From contig CALFER010000041.1 of the NCBI GenBank assembly GCA_937951895.1, forward strand, positions 1-59,987: 59,987 bases of DNA. The letters run 5' to 3'. This DNA comes from an uncultured bacterium. GTDB lineage: Bacteria; CSSED10-310; CALFER01. The notes under the pieces are model-generated. The model did not search any database and had not been told where the DNA came from. It saw only the letters and a program-made list of their open reading frames with translations. The position numbers and the translations under genes are program-made. Shown one piece after another: positions 53,501 to 59,987 of the stretch (position 1 is its first letter; every line of letters begins with the position of its first letter).

Positions 53501-54277
53501 GTCTCCGCGGATCTGTTCGGGAGGCAGATACAGGAGCGTGCCTCCACCGGTCCCCGCATCCTCGATCGCATCACGGCCTGACGTGCGCCAGAACTCCTGC
53601 ATCAGGCCGAAATCCATGATGACGGGCGAACGGTCGGCCCGGAGCAGGATGTTGGAGGGTTTCAGATCGCGGTGGACGATCCCCTCACCATGCAGATAGG
53701 CGAGCGAGTGGCACAAGGCGAGACCGATGTTCAGGACTTCGGAAAGACGGTTTGCGGCGGCCGGAGGTTTGTCGCCCAAGACCGGCCGGGGCACTTCGGG
53801 TTGGCCCGATGCGGCGATCAGGTCGGCATCGAGGCTTTCGGCGTCGAGAGTCGGGCCGAGAATCTTCTCCCAGCGCCGGAAATCGGATGTCGTGATGGAG
53901 CGCGATCCGTCCGACGGAAGCGACGGCCGGGTCCAGTCCGGATCGGTCGAGCGATTGCCCCAGAGATCCTGGGAGATGTAATCCGAGAGCGTCGTGCCGG
54001 TCAGCATATCCATCGCGAACCATGGCGTCTGACCCTCGATGCCTTCCTCGATGATCCGGATGATCCCGGGATGACGAATGCGGGCCAGGGCGCGGATTTC
54101 CCTCAAAATGCTCTGAAGCTGGCGCTCCTGCGACACATAGACCGTCTTGATCGCCGCGACTTGCCCCGTTGACTCATGCTGCCCGCGATAGACCACACCC
54201 ATTCCGCCCCGGCCGATGACATCGAGGATGGAGTAAGGGCCGAGCGTGCGGGGTAAATCGCGTGAATCGGGAGTCAC
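50585..54277 (-). CDS. Ser/Thr protein kinase-NTPase-TPR signalling protein with kinase insert (second by position)
   Basis: A 1230-aa protein starting at a GTG with AGGAGG 4 nt upstream. The kinase (14-350) has the Gly-rich loop GRGGMGVV (22-29), K44, HRDLKPSNIL (202-211), DFG (222-224) and PPE. A polar insert of about 75 residues (102-178) lies between the hinge and the catalytic loop, absent from the neighbouring kinase. The NTPase region has P-loop GGESGMGKT (394-402) and LLILLDDLQCADD as Walker B. TPRs occupy about 790-1180, including four 40-residue repeats with SEAHHVSILASIEMREGDID. It is first in the operon with the second kinase (11-nt gap) and GGDEF genes, behind a promoter at 54319-54347. 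Confidence 0.9.
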   Translation of the reverse strand: MTPDSRDLPRTLGPYSILDVIGRGGMGVVYRGQHESTGQVAAIKTVYVSQERQLQSILREIRALARIRHPGIIRIIEEGIEGQTPWFAMDMLTGTTLSDYISQDLWGNRSTDPDWTRPSLPSDGSRSITTSDFRRWEKILGPTLDAESLDADLIAASGQPEVPRPVLGDKPPAAANRLSEVLNIGLALCHSLAYLHGEGIVHRDLKPSNILLRADRSPVIMDFGLMQEFWRTSGRDAIEDAGTGGGTLLYLPPEQIRGDPTDARADLYSLGCILYLMITGQLPFLASSVFEVSKAHQSALSVRPSELVDHVPGALDDLIVRLLARKPNRRIGHAGGVARVLMDLGATDPHAHTYPRPRSYLYRPSYSGRQALVDEIAGEVSRLKEGAGGMILIGGESGMGKTRFLLEFNRLAPRLRAQCYYGSCAPFEHEPASRSLQAFQRMIQDICDAFPSWSDSEEIRAYFLQRGAVLQPCFAPIGHLRESLPMTPPAELPPDAGRIRLFNALALLLELIAQHHPLLILLDDLQCADDLTSGCLEFLLRGGFLARNPIFVLGTYRPEEVSPALRRLLASQSVLSRRMERLSRQAIFSIVSDMMAHPNPSDMFIGFLESYSDGNPFFVSEFLRSCVEENLIFRDDDGRWQVLESSDRSATFEEFRQLPAPKTLRNLIERKLHALTPAARRLLSTVAVIGREIDFAMLWSLAPFHNDTLDNLDALIHAHLLEEYTPGILRFVHEMVHQVAYDQLDAADRLGMHRIVAESIEHGDDPASAHRLGTLAFHWERAGDTARAIHNYRLASRDAMKRYAVAEAEYHLRAYIRLTAPGDPDRITARNALGRQILAFQGRMKEAEAEHLTAWEEARAAHLESGIADSLSGIVYHLALRGDHAQARRHCLEAIEICRRIGDRLSEAHHVSILASIEMREGDIDSARRLYNDAFTIYKDLDDTDSIANTLMRLGVLLLKERKLDDAENHLKKALEIHSGKGRRHGEADDLKTIGIVHWARNEFETAKTYCERALSVAREIGDRREEAGILSNLAVILDSMNDLRGAAALYDQIIRMHREMGDRLFEALTLNNYAYAIFDLGQIDTARRVFEESLAILEELSIVPHLPRPLRGLAMIARQAFGDPDAAERYLARIDSLDAQRIDPILLLSVRIERAHIALFRNQSARTECDAIRKDARAMGLETDPSLREELGDLEKSVKLFENGGTLFRGNAPETIPVDLMNRLQEPEI

Positions 54278-54318
54278 AACCGCCTCCTGTATGCATGAGT
54301 CGGCAGACGAATACCTTC

Positions 54319-54347
54319 ATTATGCCAATGTTCATCCCGGATGACAA
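54319..54347 (-). promoter_or_regulatory. Promoter of the giant signalling operon
   Basis: TTGTCA (54347-54342), a 17-bp spacer and CATAAT (54324-54319) on the minus strand, about 35 bp before the GTG start. Confidence 0.6.
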
Positions 54348-54418
54348 CCCGAAGCTCCGGAAGCGTTCCGCTTGCACCTTTTCAAGCGCCGGGGCAGAAT
54401 CGATATTCCATGAGCGCA

Positions 54419-54447
54419 TTGCATCGGTCGGAATGCCGGGGTAGAAT
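54419..54447 (+). promoter_or_regulatory. Promoter of the ABC exporter operon
   Basis: TTGCAT (54419-54424), a 17-bp spacer and TAGAAT (54442-54447). The predicted start near 54454 leaves a leader of about 20 nt containing GAGGTGA. Confidence 0.6.
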
Positions 54448-54474
54448 CGGTGCGCATCACGTGAGGTGACTGAG

Positions 54475-56256
54475 ATGGGATCGCTGATCCGGGACTTCTG
54501 GAATTTGACGCAGCCATGCCGGAAAGCCTTTGTTCTGGCCGCGGTCGCATTGGTTGCCGCCACCGCGTTCCAACTCGTACTCCCCTGGGTGCTCCGGATG
54601 GCCATCGATTCGCTCACGGCGCGGACAAACGATTACCGTCTGATCATCATGCTGGCGTCAGGACTCGTCGGCGCGGCGGCAGGGGAGGCGATTTTTACCT
54701 TTCTGAAGGGAAAATGGGCCGCCGAAGCGTCGGAGGGAACCGTCACACATCTGCGAAACCGGATGTTCGAGCAGATGGTCCGGATGCCGTTCTCGGCGCA
54801 CGGAACCGTCGCCGCGGGAGATTTCATTCAGCGCGCAACCTCGGATATCCAGACGCTCGGCCGGTTTCTCAGCGTCCAGGTCACGGAAGTCGCCCGGACG
54901 GTCTGCCTGCTCGCGGGCGTCAGCACGCTGATGTTCATGATGCAGCCGACACTCGCGCTGGCCGCGCTGGCACTCCTCCCCCCGATCTTCCTGTTCTCGA
55001 TGGTGATCTTCAGGAAAATCCAGAAACGCTTCGAAACGCTCGATGAAACCGAAGCCGCTCTGTCGTCGAACGTCCAGGAATATCTCACCGGGGTTCGCGT
55101 CGTCCGCGCGTTCGCGCGTGAACCCTATGAATCCGGACGTTTTCGTGAGTTAAATGCGAGACTGGTCCGTGAGGATATCGCCCTGTCGACGCTCCATGCG
55201 GTTTTCTGGCCGACCTCGGATGTCATGTGCATGCTCCAGGCGGTCATCGTGCTGTACCTCGGAGGCATGAAAGCCGTCGACGGCGACATTTCCCTGGGCA
55301 CGTTCGTCGCATTCAACAGCTACGTGATGTATCTGATCTGGCCGGTTCGTCAGATCGGCCGGTTGCTAGGTGAGATGGGGCGGGCATCCGTGTCGATGCG
55401 CCGGATCCGGGAGATCCTGGATCTGCCGCGGGAAGCCGATGCCGAGGGAGCGCCGGAGGTCGAATCGAAACGGCTCAAGGGTGGTGTGTATTTCAAGCAC
55501 GTCAGTTTCGGATTCGACGGGCAAAAGGTGCTGCATGACATCCATTTCCGGGTCAGGCCGGGCAAAACCGTCGCGATCCTGGGGGCGACCGGCAGCGGCA
55601 AAACAACGCTCATGCAACTGCTGCTCCGCTTCCACGACGATTACTCGGGAGCGATCTACATCGACGATCGGGATATCCGGCAGATTCCGAAGGACGAGCT
55701 TCGTTCGCAGATCGGCATCGTGCTGCAGGAGGCCTTCCTGTTTTCGAAGTCGATCTATGACAATATCAGTTTCGGAGTGGATCAGCCCGAGCGCCGGTTG
55801 ATTCGCAATGCCGCGGCGGCGGCGGCCGTGGATCGGTTCGTGTCGGAGTTTCCGGAGCGGTACCGGACGGTGGTCGGCGAACGCGGCGTGACGCTGTCCG
55901 GCGGGCAGAAGCAGCGCATCGCCCTGGCGCGGGTGCTCGTCAAACGCCCCTCCATCCTGATTCTCGACGACACGACCTCGGCACTCGACACGGAAACCGA
56001 GGCGGCGATCTGGAGTTCGCTGCGCAAGTGGCTCTCGGACTGCACCGCGTTCATCATCACGCACCGCCTCAGCACGGCGGCGGCGGCCAACAAGATCATC
56101 GTTCTGGACAAGGGACGGATCGTGCAGCAGGGCAATCATGAGGAACTGATCCGGCAACCCGGGCATTATCGGAAGCTGCACGAACAACAATGGGCCAAAA
56201 TGGCGGTTCTGGACAGGGAAGCGAGTCGCGGTCATGCACGACGAAGAGTTCAGTAA
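54475..56256 (+). CDS. ABC exporter half-transporter A (degenerate ATP site subunit)
   Basis: A 593-aa type IV ABC exporter subunit: six transmembrane helices (about 15-305) and a nucleotide-binding domain with Walker A GATGSGKT (370-377), Q-loop, signature LSGGQ (474-478), Walker B ILILDD (494-499) and H-loop His530. The catalytic Glu after Walker B is replaced by Asp499, as in the degenerate subunit of heterodimeric exporters such as TM287/288 and BmrCD. The signature motif is canonical and would complete the active site formed by its partner. The ATG at 54475 is preferred because GAGGTGA lies just upstream; a GTG 9 nt earlier is possible. The gene overlaps the next by 23 nt. The substrate could be lipids, drugs or peptides. 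Confidence 0.9.
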   Translation: MGSLIRDFWNLTQPCRKAFVLAAVALVAATAFQLVLPWVLRMAIDSLTARTNDYRLIIMLASGLVGAAAGEAIFTFLKGKWAAEASEGTVTHLRNRMFEQMVRMPFSAHGTVAAGDFIQRATSDIQTLGRFLSVQVTEVARTVCLLAGVSTLMFMMQPTLALAALALLPPIFLFSMVIFRKIQKRFETLDETEAALSSNVQEYLTGVRVVRAFAREPYESGRFRELNARLVREDIALSTLHAVFWPTSDVMCMLQAVIVLYLGGMKAVDGDISLGTFVAFNSYVMYLIWPVRQIGRLLGEMGRASVSMRRIREILDLPREADAEGAPEVESKRLKGGVYFKHVSFGFDGQKVLHDIHFRVRPGKTVAILGATGSGKTTLMQLLLRFHDDYSGAIYIDDRDIRQIPKDELRSQIGIVLQEAFLFSKSIYDNISFGVDQPERRLIRNAAAAAAVDRFVSEFPERYRTVVGERGVTLSGGQKQRIALARVLVKRPSILILDDTTSALDTETEAAIWSSLRKWLSDCTAFIITHRLSTAAAANKIIVLDKGRIVQQGNHEELIRQPGHYRKLHEQQWAKMAVLDREASRGHARRRVQ

Positions 56257-57991
56257 GCAGTTCGACACGAGCGTCTGGCGGAAAGTTTTCCGGCTGCTCT
56301 CGCCGTACCGCTGGCACTATGCCGGCATCATGACCGTCATCATGCTCATGGCCGGCGTCGAAGTGCTGTTCCCGCTCGTCGTACGGTATGCGGTGGATGA
56401 AGGCATCACGCCGGGCCGCCGGGATGTGATTCTGATCGCCGTCTTCGAGTATCTCGGTCTGATCATCATGCAGGCCTTCCTGGTCGCGTCGTTCATCTCG
56501 GGATGCGCCCGCGTCGGTGTCCGTGTGATCGCGGATCTCCGCCGCATGACCTACGACAGGCTTCAGAGTCTGTCGATCTCGTATTTCGACAAAACACCCG
56601 TCGGCTGGCTCATGTCGCGCATGTTCAGCGACTCGCAGCGCGTCGGCGATACGCTCACGTGGGGCGCCGTGGATTTCGTCTGGGGCGCCGTCAACATGAG
56701 TCTCATGGCCGTCGCCATGCTCGTCGTCCACTGGAAACTCGCCCTCGCGGCTCTCAGCCTGCTCCCCCTCATCGTCGGCATATCGATCTTCTTCCAGCGC
56801 CGGATTCTGAGGGGGTACCGGTCGGTCCGCAGGATCAACTCCGAAATCACGGCGGGATTCAATGAGGGGTACATGGGCGTGCGCGTGATCAAGTCGCTGG
56901 TGCGCGAGACGGCCATGGCGCGTGACTTCGAGACGCTGACGGGGAAGATGTTCGAAGCGTCGGTGCGTTCGGCGGTGCTGTCGAGCGTGTATCTGCCGAT
57001 CATTCATGTCATCGGGGCGACCGGAAGCGCGCTGGTGATCGCATTTGGCGGATCCGGCGTGATCGCCGGCTCGATTTCGCTGGGAACACTGGTCGCGTTC
57101 ATTTCCTACACCCGTCGGTTTTTTGATCCGGCGAACGAGATTGCGCGTGTGTTCGGGCAACTTCAGGAGACACAGGCATCCGCCGAGCGTGTGTTCATGC
57201 TGCTGGATGCGGCGCCGGAGGTGACCGAGCGACCGAATGCGTCGAACGAAGGCCGGATCCGGGGGAAAATCGAATTCAGGGACGTCTGGTTCGGTTATGA
57301 CCGGAAAACCCCCGTGCTCAGGCAGTTCAACCTGACGGTCGATCCCGGTCAGACCATCGCGCTGGTGGGGCCGACCGGCAGCGGAAAGACGACGGTCATG
57401 AACCTGTTGCTGCGGTTCTATGATCCCACACGGGGAGCCGTGCTGATCGACGGGGAGGACATCCGGCAGTGGACATTCCTGCGGCTGCGATCCCAGATGG
57501 GTGTCGTGCTGCAGACGCCTCATCTGTTCAGCGGGACGGTTCGTGAGAACATCCGGTACGGGAAGCTGGATGCGACGGACGACGCCATCGGGACGGCGGC
57601 GAAGCAGGTCGGCCTGCACGAGTTCGTCGAGGCGCTGCCGTCGGGGTATGAAACCGTGTTGCGGGAAGGCGGGGAACCGCTGTCGACCGGTCAGAAGCAG
57701 CTCATCTCCCTTGCCAGGGCGGTATTGGCCGATCCGGCGATCTTCATCATGGATGAGGCGACATCGAGTGTCGATACGGACACCGAGCTGCGGATCCAGA
57801 AGGCCTCCGAGCAACTGCTTGCGGGACGGACTGCGTTCATCATCGCACATCGACTCTCGACGATCCGACAGGCGGATCGGATACTGGTGATCGAAAAAGG
57901 GCGGATTGCGGAGAACGGGACGCATGCCGAGCTGATGGCGCGTCGCGGGATGTATCATCAGTTGTATTCGCAGCAGTTTATGAAGAGTTAG
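56234..57991 (+). CDS. ABC exporter half-transporter B (catalytic subunit)
   Basis: A 585-aa partner subunit: six transmembrane helices (about 20-300), Walker A GPTGSGKT (379-386), signature LSTGQ (483-487, not LSGGQ), Walker B AIFIMDE with the catalytic Glu508, and IAHRLSTI as H-loop. Its intact Walker motifs face the canonical LSGGQ of subunit A, whereas its own altered LSTGQ faces the Asp-containing site of subunit A. This gives one active and one degenerate site, the pattern of heterodimeric exporters. The 23-nt gene overlap supports equal expression of both subunits. A bidirectional terminator follows at 58099. Confidence 0.92.
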   Translation: MHDEEFSKQFDTSVWRKVFRLLSPYRWHYAGIMTVIMLMAGVEVLFPLVVRYAVDEGITPGRRDVILIAVFEYLGLIIMQAFLVASFISGCARVGVRVIADLRRMTYDRLQSLSISYFDKTPVGWLMSRMFSDSQRVGDTLTWGAVDFVWGAVNMSLMAVAMLVVHWKLALAALSLLPLIVGISIFFQRRILRGYRSVRRINSEITAGFNEGYMGVRVIKSLVRETAMARDFETLTGKMFEASVRSAVLSSVYLPIIHVIGATGSALVIAFGGSGVIAGSISLGTLVAFISYTRRFFDPANEIARVFGQLQETQASAERVFMLLDAAPEVTERPNASNEGRIRGKIEFRDVWFGYDRKTPVLRQFNLTVDPGQTIALVGPTGSGKTTVMNLLLRFYDPTRGAVLIDGEDIRQWTFLRLRSQMGVVLQTPHLFSGTVRENIRYGKLDATDDAIGTAAKQVGLHEFVEALPSGYETVLREGGEPLSTGQKQLISLARAVLADPAIFIMDEATSSVDTDTELRIQKASEQLLAGRTAFIIAHRLSTIRQADRILVIEKGRIAENGTHAELMARRGMYHQLYSQQFMKS

Positions 57992-58001
57992 TGCACGTGT
58001 G

Positions 58002-58061
58002 TGTGCCGCCGGGCACGGATGCCCGGCGTTGCAACGGCAGGCCTCCGCGCCTGCCGGCACA
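58002..58061. repeat. Nested REP-like palindromes
   Basis: GCCGGGCA-CGGA-TGCCCGGC (58008-58027) and CGGCAGGC-CTCCGC-GCCTGCCG (58035-58056) are perfect 8-bp inverted repeats, framed by TGTGCC (58002-58007) and GGCACA (58056-58061). The second has the same GCGGAG centre (on the other strand) as a palindrome at about 11,251-11,270. Confidence 0.7.
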
Positions 58062-58098
58062 TACGTGGCAGGATCGAATGCGGCCTCCGTGCAATAAA

Positions 58099-58124
58099 AA
58101 AAGCGCCCCGGTTGGAGCGCTTTT
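58099..58124. terminator. Bidirectional intrinsic terminator
   Basis: AAAAGCGC (58099-58106) pairs with GCGCTTTT (58117-58124) around a GGTT loop. It has T-rich flanks on either strand and lies between the converging exporter and glutamate dehydrogenase genes. Confidence 0.75.
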
Positions 58125-58148
58125 CCGATTAACAGTATGAGGCAGCGA

Positions 58149-59501
58149 TTACAGAACGCCCTGAGCGATCATGGCATCGGCGACCTTCAGGAAGCCGGCG
58201 ATGTTGGCGCCTGCGACGTAGTTGCCGGGCATGCCGAACGCCTGGGAGGCTTCGAGAGCGGCCTTGTGGATGCTCTTCATGATGCCCTGGAGGCGCTGAT
58301 CGACTTCTTCTCGGGACCAGGAGAGGCGGAGGCTGTTCTGCGACATTTCCAGACCGGATGTCGCCACGCCGCCGGCATTGGCTGCTTTGCCGGGCCCGTA
58401 GAGGATTTTGTGATCGAGGAAGATGTCGACGCCGTCGATCGTGGTCGGCATGTTGGCGCCTTCCGATACGCAGAACACGCCATTGTTAATGAGGTTCTGT
58501 GCGTCTTTGGCGTTGATTTCGTTCTGTGTCGCACTCGGGAACGCGCAATCCGCCTTGTGATTCCACAGCGGGTTGTAATCCAGTTTCGGATCGACCGGTG
58601 TATAGACGGCTTTCGGATACTTGTCGGTGTATTCCTTGATGCGTCCGCGTTTGACGTTCTTCAGATCCATGATGAAGGCGAGTTTTTCGGCATCGATGCC
58701 TTCTTCGTCATAGATGTAGCCGTTCGAGTCGGAAGCGGTGAGGACTTTGCCGCCGAGCTGGAGCACCTTTTCGGTGCAGTACTGCGACACGTTTCCGGAA
58801 CCGGACACGAGGCATTTCAGGCCCTGGAGTGATTTGCCGCGGGTTTTCAGCATTTCCTGCGCGAAGTAGATCTGGCCGTAGCCGGTGGCTTCGGGTCGGA
58901 TCAGGCTGCCGCCGTAGGTGAGGCCTTTGCCGGTAAGCACGCCGGTGAATTCGTTGCGGAGTTTCTTGTACATGCCGTACATGAAACCGATTTCACGACC
59001 GCCGACACCGATGTCGCCTGCCGGAACATCCGTATCGGGTCCGACATGGCGGAACAGTTCCATGAAGAAGTTCTGGCAGAACCGCATGACTTCATCATCG
59101 CTCTTGCCCTTCGGATCGAAATCGGAACCGCCCTTGCCGCCGCCCATGGGGAGGGTGGTGAGCGAGTTCTTGAAGACCTGCTCGAACGCGAGGAACTTCA
59201 GGATGCCGAGATTGACGCTGGGGTGGAACCGCAGGCCGCCCTTGTAAGGTCCGATCGCGCTGTTCATCTGAATTCGATATCCCTTGTTGACCTGAATATC
59301 GCCACGATCGTCCATCCATGTCACACGGAACAGAATGACGCGTTCGGGTTCGGCGATCCGCTCGAGAATCTTGAATTTCCGGTAGATCGGCCGTTTTTCG
59401 AGCACAACGGCCAGGGAGTTGAACACTTCCTTGACTGCCTGATGAAATTCGGGTTCATTCGGGTTCTTCGCCACGACGTTCTGATACAGTTGATCAATCA
59501 T
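58149..59501 (-). CDS. gdhA: NADP-type glutamate dehydrogenase
   Basis: A 450-aa cytoplasmic enzyme of the hexameric bacterial class (EC 1.4.1.4), converting 2-oxoglutarate, ammonium and NADPH to glutamate. Diagnostic segments: GPYKGGLRFHPSVNLGILKF, PMGGGKGGSDFDPKG with the substrate-binding and catalytic lysines, PAGDIGVGGREIGFMYGMYK (catalytic Asp of PAGD), the dinucleotide fold GSGNVSQYCTEKVLQLGG, and ANAGGVATSGLEMSQN near the end. Cofactor choice is by family resemblance. The start has AAAGGAG upstream. It is monocistronic, behind a sigma-70-type promoter with an inverted repeat in the leader, and ends at a shared terminator. Confidence 0.96.
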   Translation of the reverse strand: MIDQLYQNVVAKNPNEPEFHQAVKEVFNSLAVVLEKRPIYRKFKILERIAEPERVILFRVTWMDDRGDIQVNKGYRIQMNSAIGPYKGGLRFHPSVNLGILKFLAFEQVFKNSLTTLPMGGGKGGSDFDPKGKSDDEVMRFCQNFFMELFRHVGPDTDVPAGDIGVGGREIGFMYGMYKKLRNEFTGVLTGKGLTYGGSLIRPEATGYGQIYFAQEMLKTRGKSLQGLKCLVSGSGNVSQYCTEKVLQLGGKVLTASDSNGYIYDEEGIDAEKLAFIMDLKNVKRGRIKEYTDKYPKAVYTPVDPKLDYNPLWNHKADCAFPSATQNEINAKDAQNLINNGVFCVSEGANMPTTIDGVDIFLDHKILYGPGKAANAGGVATSGLEMSQNSLRLSWSREEVDQRLQGIMKSIHKAALEASQAFGMPGNYVAGANIAGFLKVADAMIAQGVL

Positions 59502-59534
59502 CCCTTCACTCCTTTCAAAACTGCAATTACCTCA

Positions 59535-59557
59535 TGTTATGTCGAAATCCAACATAA
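59535..59557. promoter_or_regulatory. Inverted repeat in the gdhA leader, possible operator
   Basis: GTTATGT (59535-59541) and ACATAAC (59551-59557) are perfect inverted repeats 9 bp apart, about 10-32 nt downstream of the predicted transcription start. The site could be an operator for nitrogen control or an RNA hairpin. Confidence 0.5.
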
Positions 59558-59574
59558 CGCCCAATTAAACGCTG

Positions 59575-59604
59575 AGTGTACCCCTTTCAGGTCGATCGAG
59601 TCAA
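59575..59604 (-). promoter_or_regulatory. Promoter of gdhA
   Basis: TTGACT (59604-59599), an 18-bp spacer and TACACT (59580-59575) on the minus strand, with transcription expected near 59567. Confidence 0.65.
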
Positions 59605-59616
59605 TACCGTTTGCGA

Positions 59617-59987
59617 TCAAGATGATCGGCGACTGTTTCCGTGGCCGAATCGTCCGAGACTCATCAGCGCCGTGACCACCAGAATCATGATGACCAGGCC
59701 GGTCGATCCGGACGAAGGCACCGGTTGAGGTGTCGGAGTCGGGGTTGGTGTGCCGGGGGCCGGGGTATTCGTCGGGGTCGGCGTCACCGGAACCGGAGTC
59801 TGCGTGGCTGTCGGGGTCGGCGTATTCGGTACTGTCGTGGGGGTCGATGTCGGCGTCGAAGTGTTCGGGACTGTGGTCGGCGTCCGAGTCGGCGTCGGTG
59901 TATTGGGTGCAACTGTGGGGGTGCGGGTGGGTGTCGGTGTCCGCGTCGGGGTTGCTGTGGCGGGCGGCGGCGTATTCGTCGGAGTGT
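59617..59987 (-). CDS. C-terminus of a Thr-Pro-rich surface protein with membrane-anchor tail (partial)
   Basis: An open frame of 122 codons enters from the right edge and stops at 59617. About 85 residues are Thr-Pro-rich repeats (TPTPTRTPT, TTVPNTPTPT) of the kind used as extracellular spacers. The end has a tripartite tail: VPSSGSTG, a hydrophobic helix (LVIMILVVTALMSLG) and a basic end (GHGNSRRSS), as in C-terminal sorting signals processed after export. The catalytic or binding part lies outside the window. Confidence 0.75.
   Translation of the reverse strand, partial: TPTNTPPPATATPTRTPTPTRTPTVAPNTPTPTRTPTTVPNTSTPTSTPTTVPNTPTPTATQTPVPVTPTPTNTPAPGTPTPTPTPQPVPSSGSTGLVIMILVVTALMSLGRFGHGNSRRSS

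Noticed and set aside
58008..58056. Tandem hairpins as the terminator of the ABC exporter
   Set aside because: They lack a T-run; the proper terminator with T-rich flank is at 58099-58124.
1..59987. tRNA, rRNA, CRISPR arrays, transposases, attachment sites, replication origin
   Set aside because: Looked for on both strands; no characteristic sequence was recognised.

Overview
This is a stretch of about 58% G+C chromosome from a diderm (Gram-negative type) bacterium. Outer-membrane efflux parts, lipoprotein signal peptides, a sigma-54 system and giant Ser/Thr kinases point to a complex-lifestyle or candidate-phylum lineage. I cannot name the taxon. Its hallmark is a family of secreted proteins with Thr-Pro linkers and a shared C-terminal domain built around FWPxW (FYPSW in one case). 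There is no rRNA, tRNA, CRISPR array or intact insertion sequence in the window.

Layout. 1-15,000: a partial secreted GH5-like hydrolase whose signal-peptide coding start contains six tandem 8-bp repeats; an M28 aminopeptidase; a small secreted protein behind a consensus sigma-54 promoter, next to the sigma-54 activator gene that probably drives it; a lipoprotein and a TPR protein; two papain-like proteases; a GT-C-type membrane protein. Between 10,872 and 11,063 lies an unannotated, highly structured small RNA candidate with its own promoter and terminator. 15,090-20,463: a nucleotidyltransferase plus small partner (possible toxin-antitoxin pair), a TMTC-like membrane TPR protein and a secreted metallophosphatase. 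20,528-26,600: a four-gene heavy-metal efflux operon (small Cys/His-rich protein, outer membrane factor, adaptor, RND pump).

26,656-36,722: a three-gene defence locus, SNF2-like helicase with DUF3883, DUF1156 DNA methylase and DUF499 ATPase, matching the helicase-methylase-ATPase (Hma) arrangement. The ATPase carries an intact HEPN RNase motif and the methylase has an in-frame palindromic insertion. 37,113-43,013: a TIM-barrel-like secreted protein coupled to a kelch protein, preceded by an in-frame gene remnant; then a sulfatase-fold lipoprotein without the formylglycine residue and a DUF3795 protein.

43,029-54,277: three giant signalling proteins in one direction, two Ser/Thr kinase-NTPase-TPR proteins and a GGDEF-NTPase-NTPase-TPR protein, probably one signalling operon. 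54,475-57,991: a heterodimeric ABC exporter with one degenerate ATP site. 58,149-59,501: NADP-type glutamate dehydrogenase. The right edge holds the C-terminus of another Thr-Pro-rich surface protein with a membrane anchor.

Several genes that lack a ribosome binding site have a -10 box exactly 6 nt before the ATG, suggesting leaderless transcripts alongside ordinary Shine-Dalgarno genes. All functional calls rest on motif recognition by eye. Family names such as DUF499, DUF1156 and Hma come from memory and were not checked by a search.
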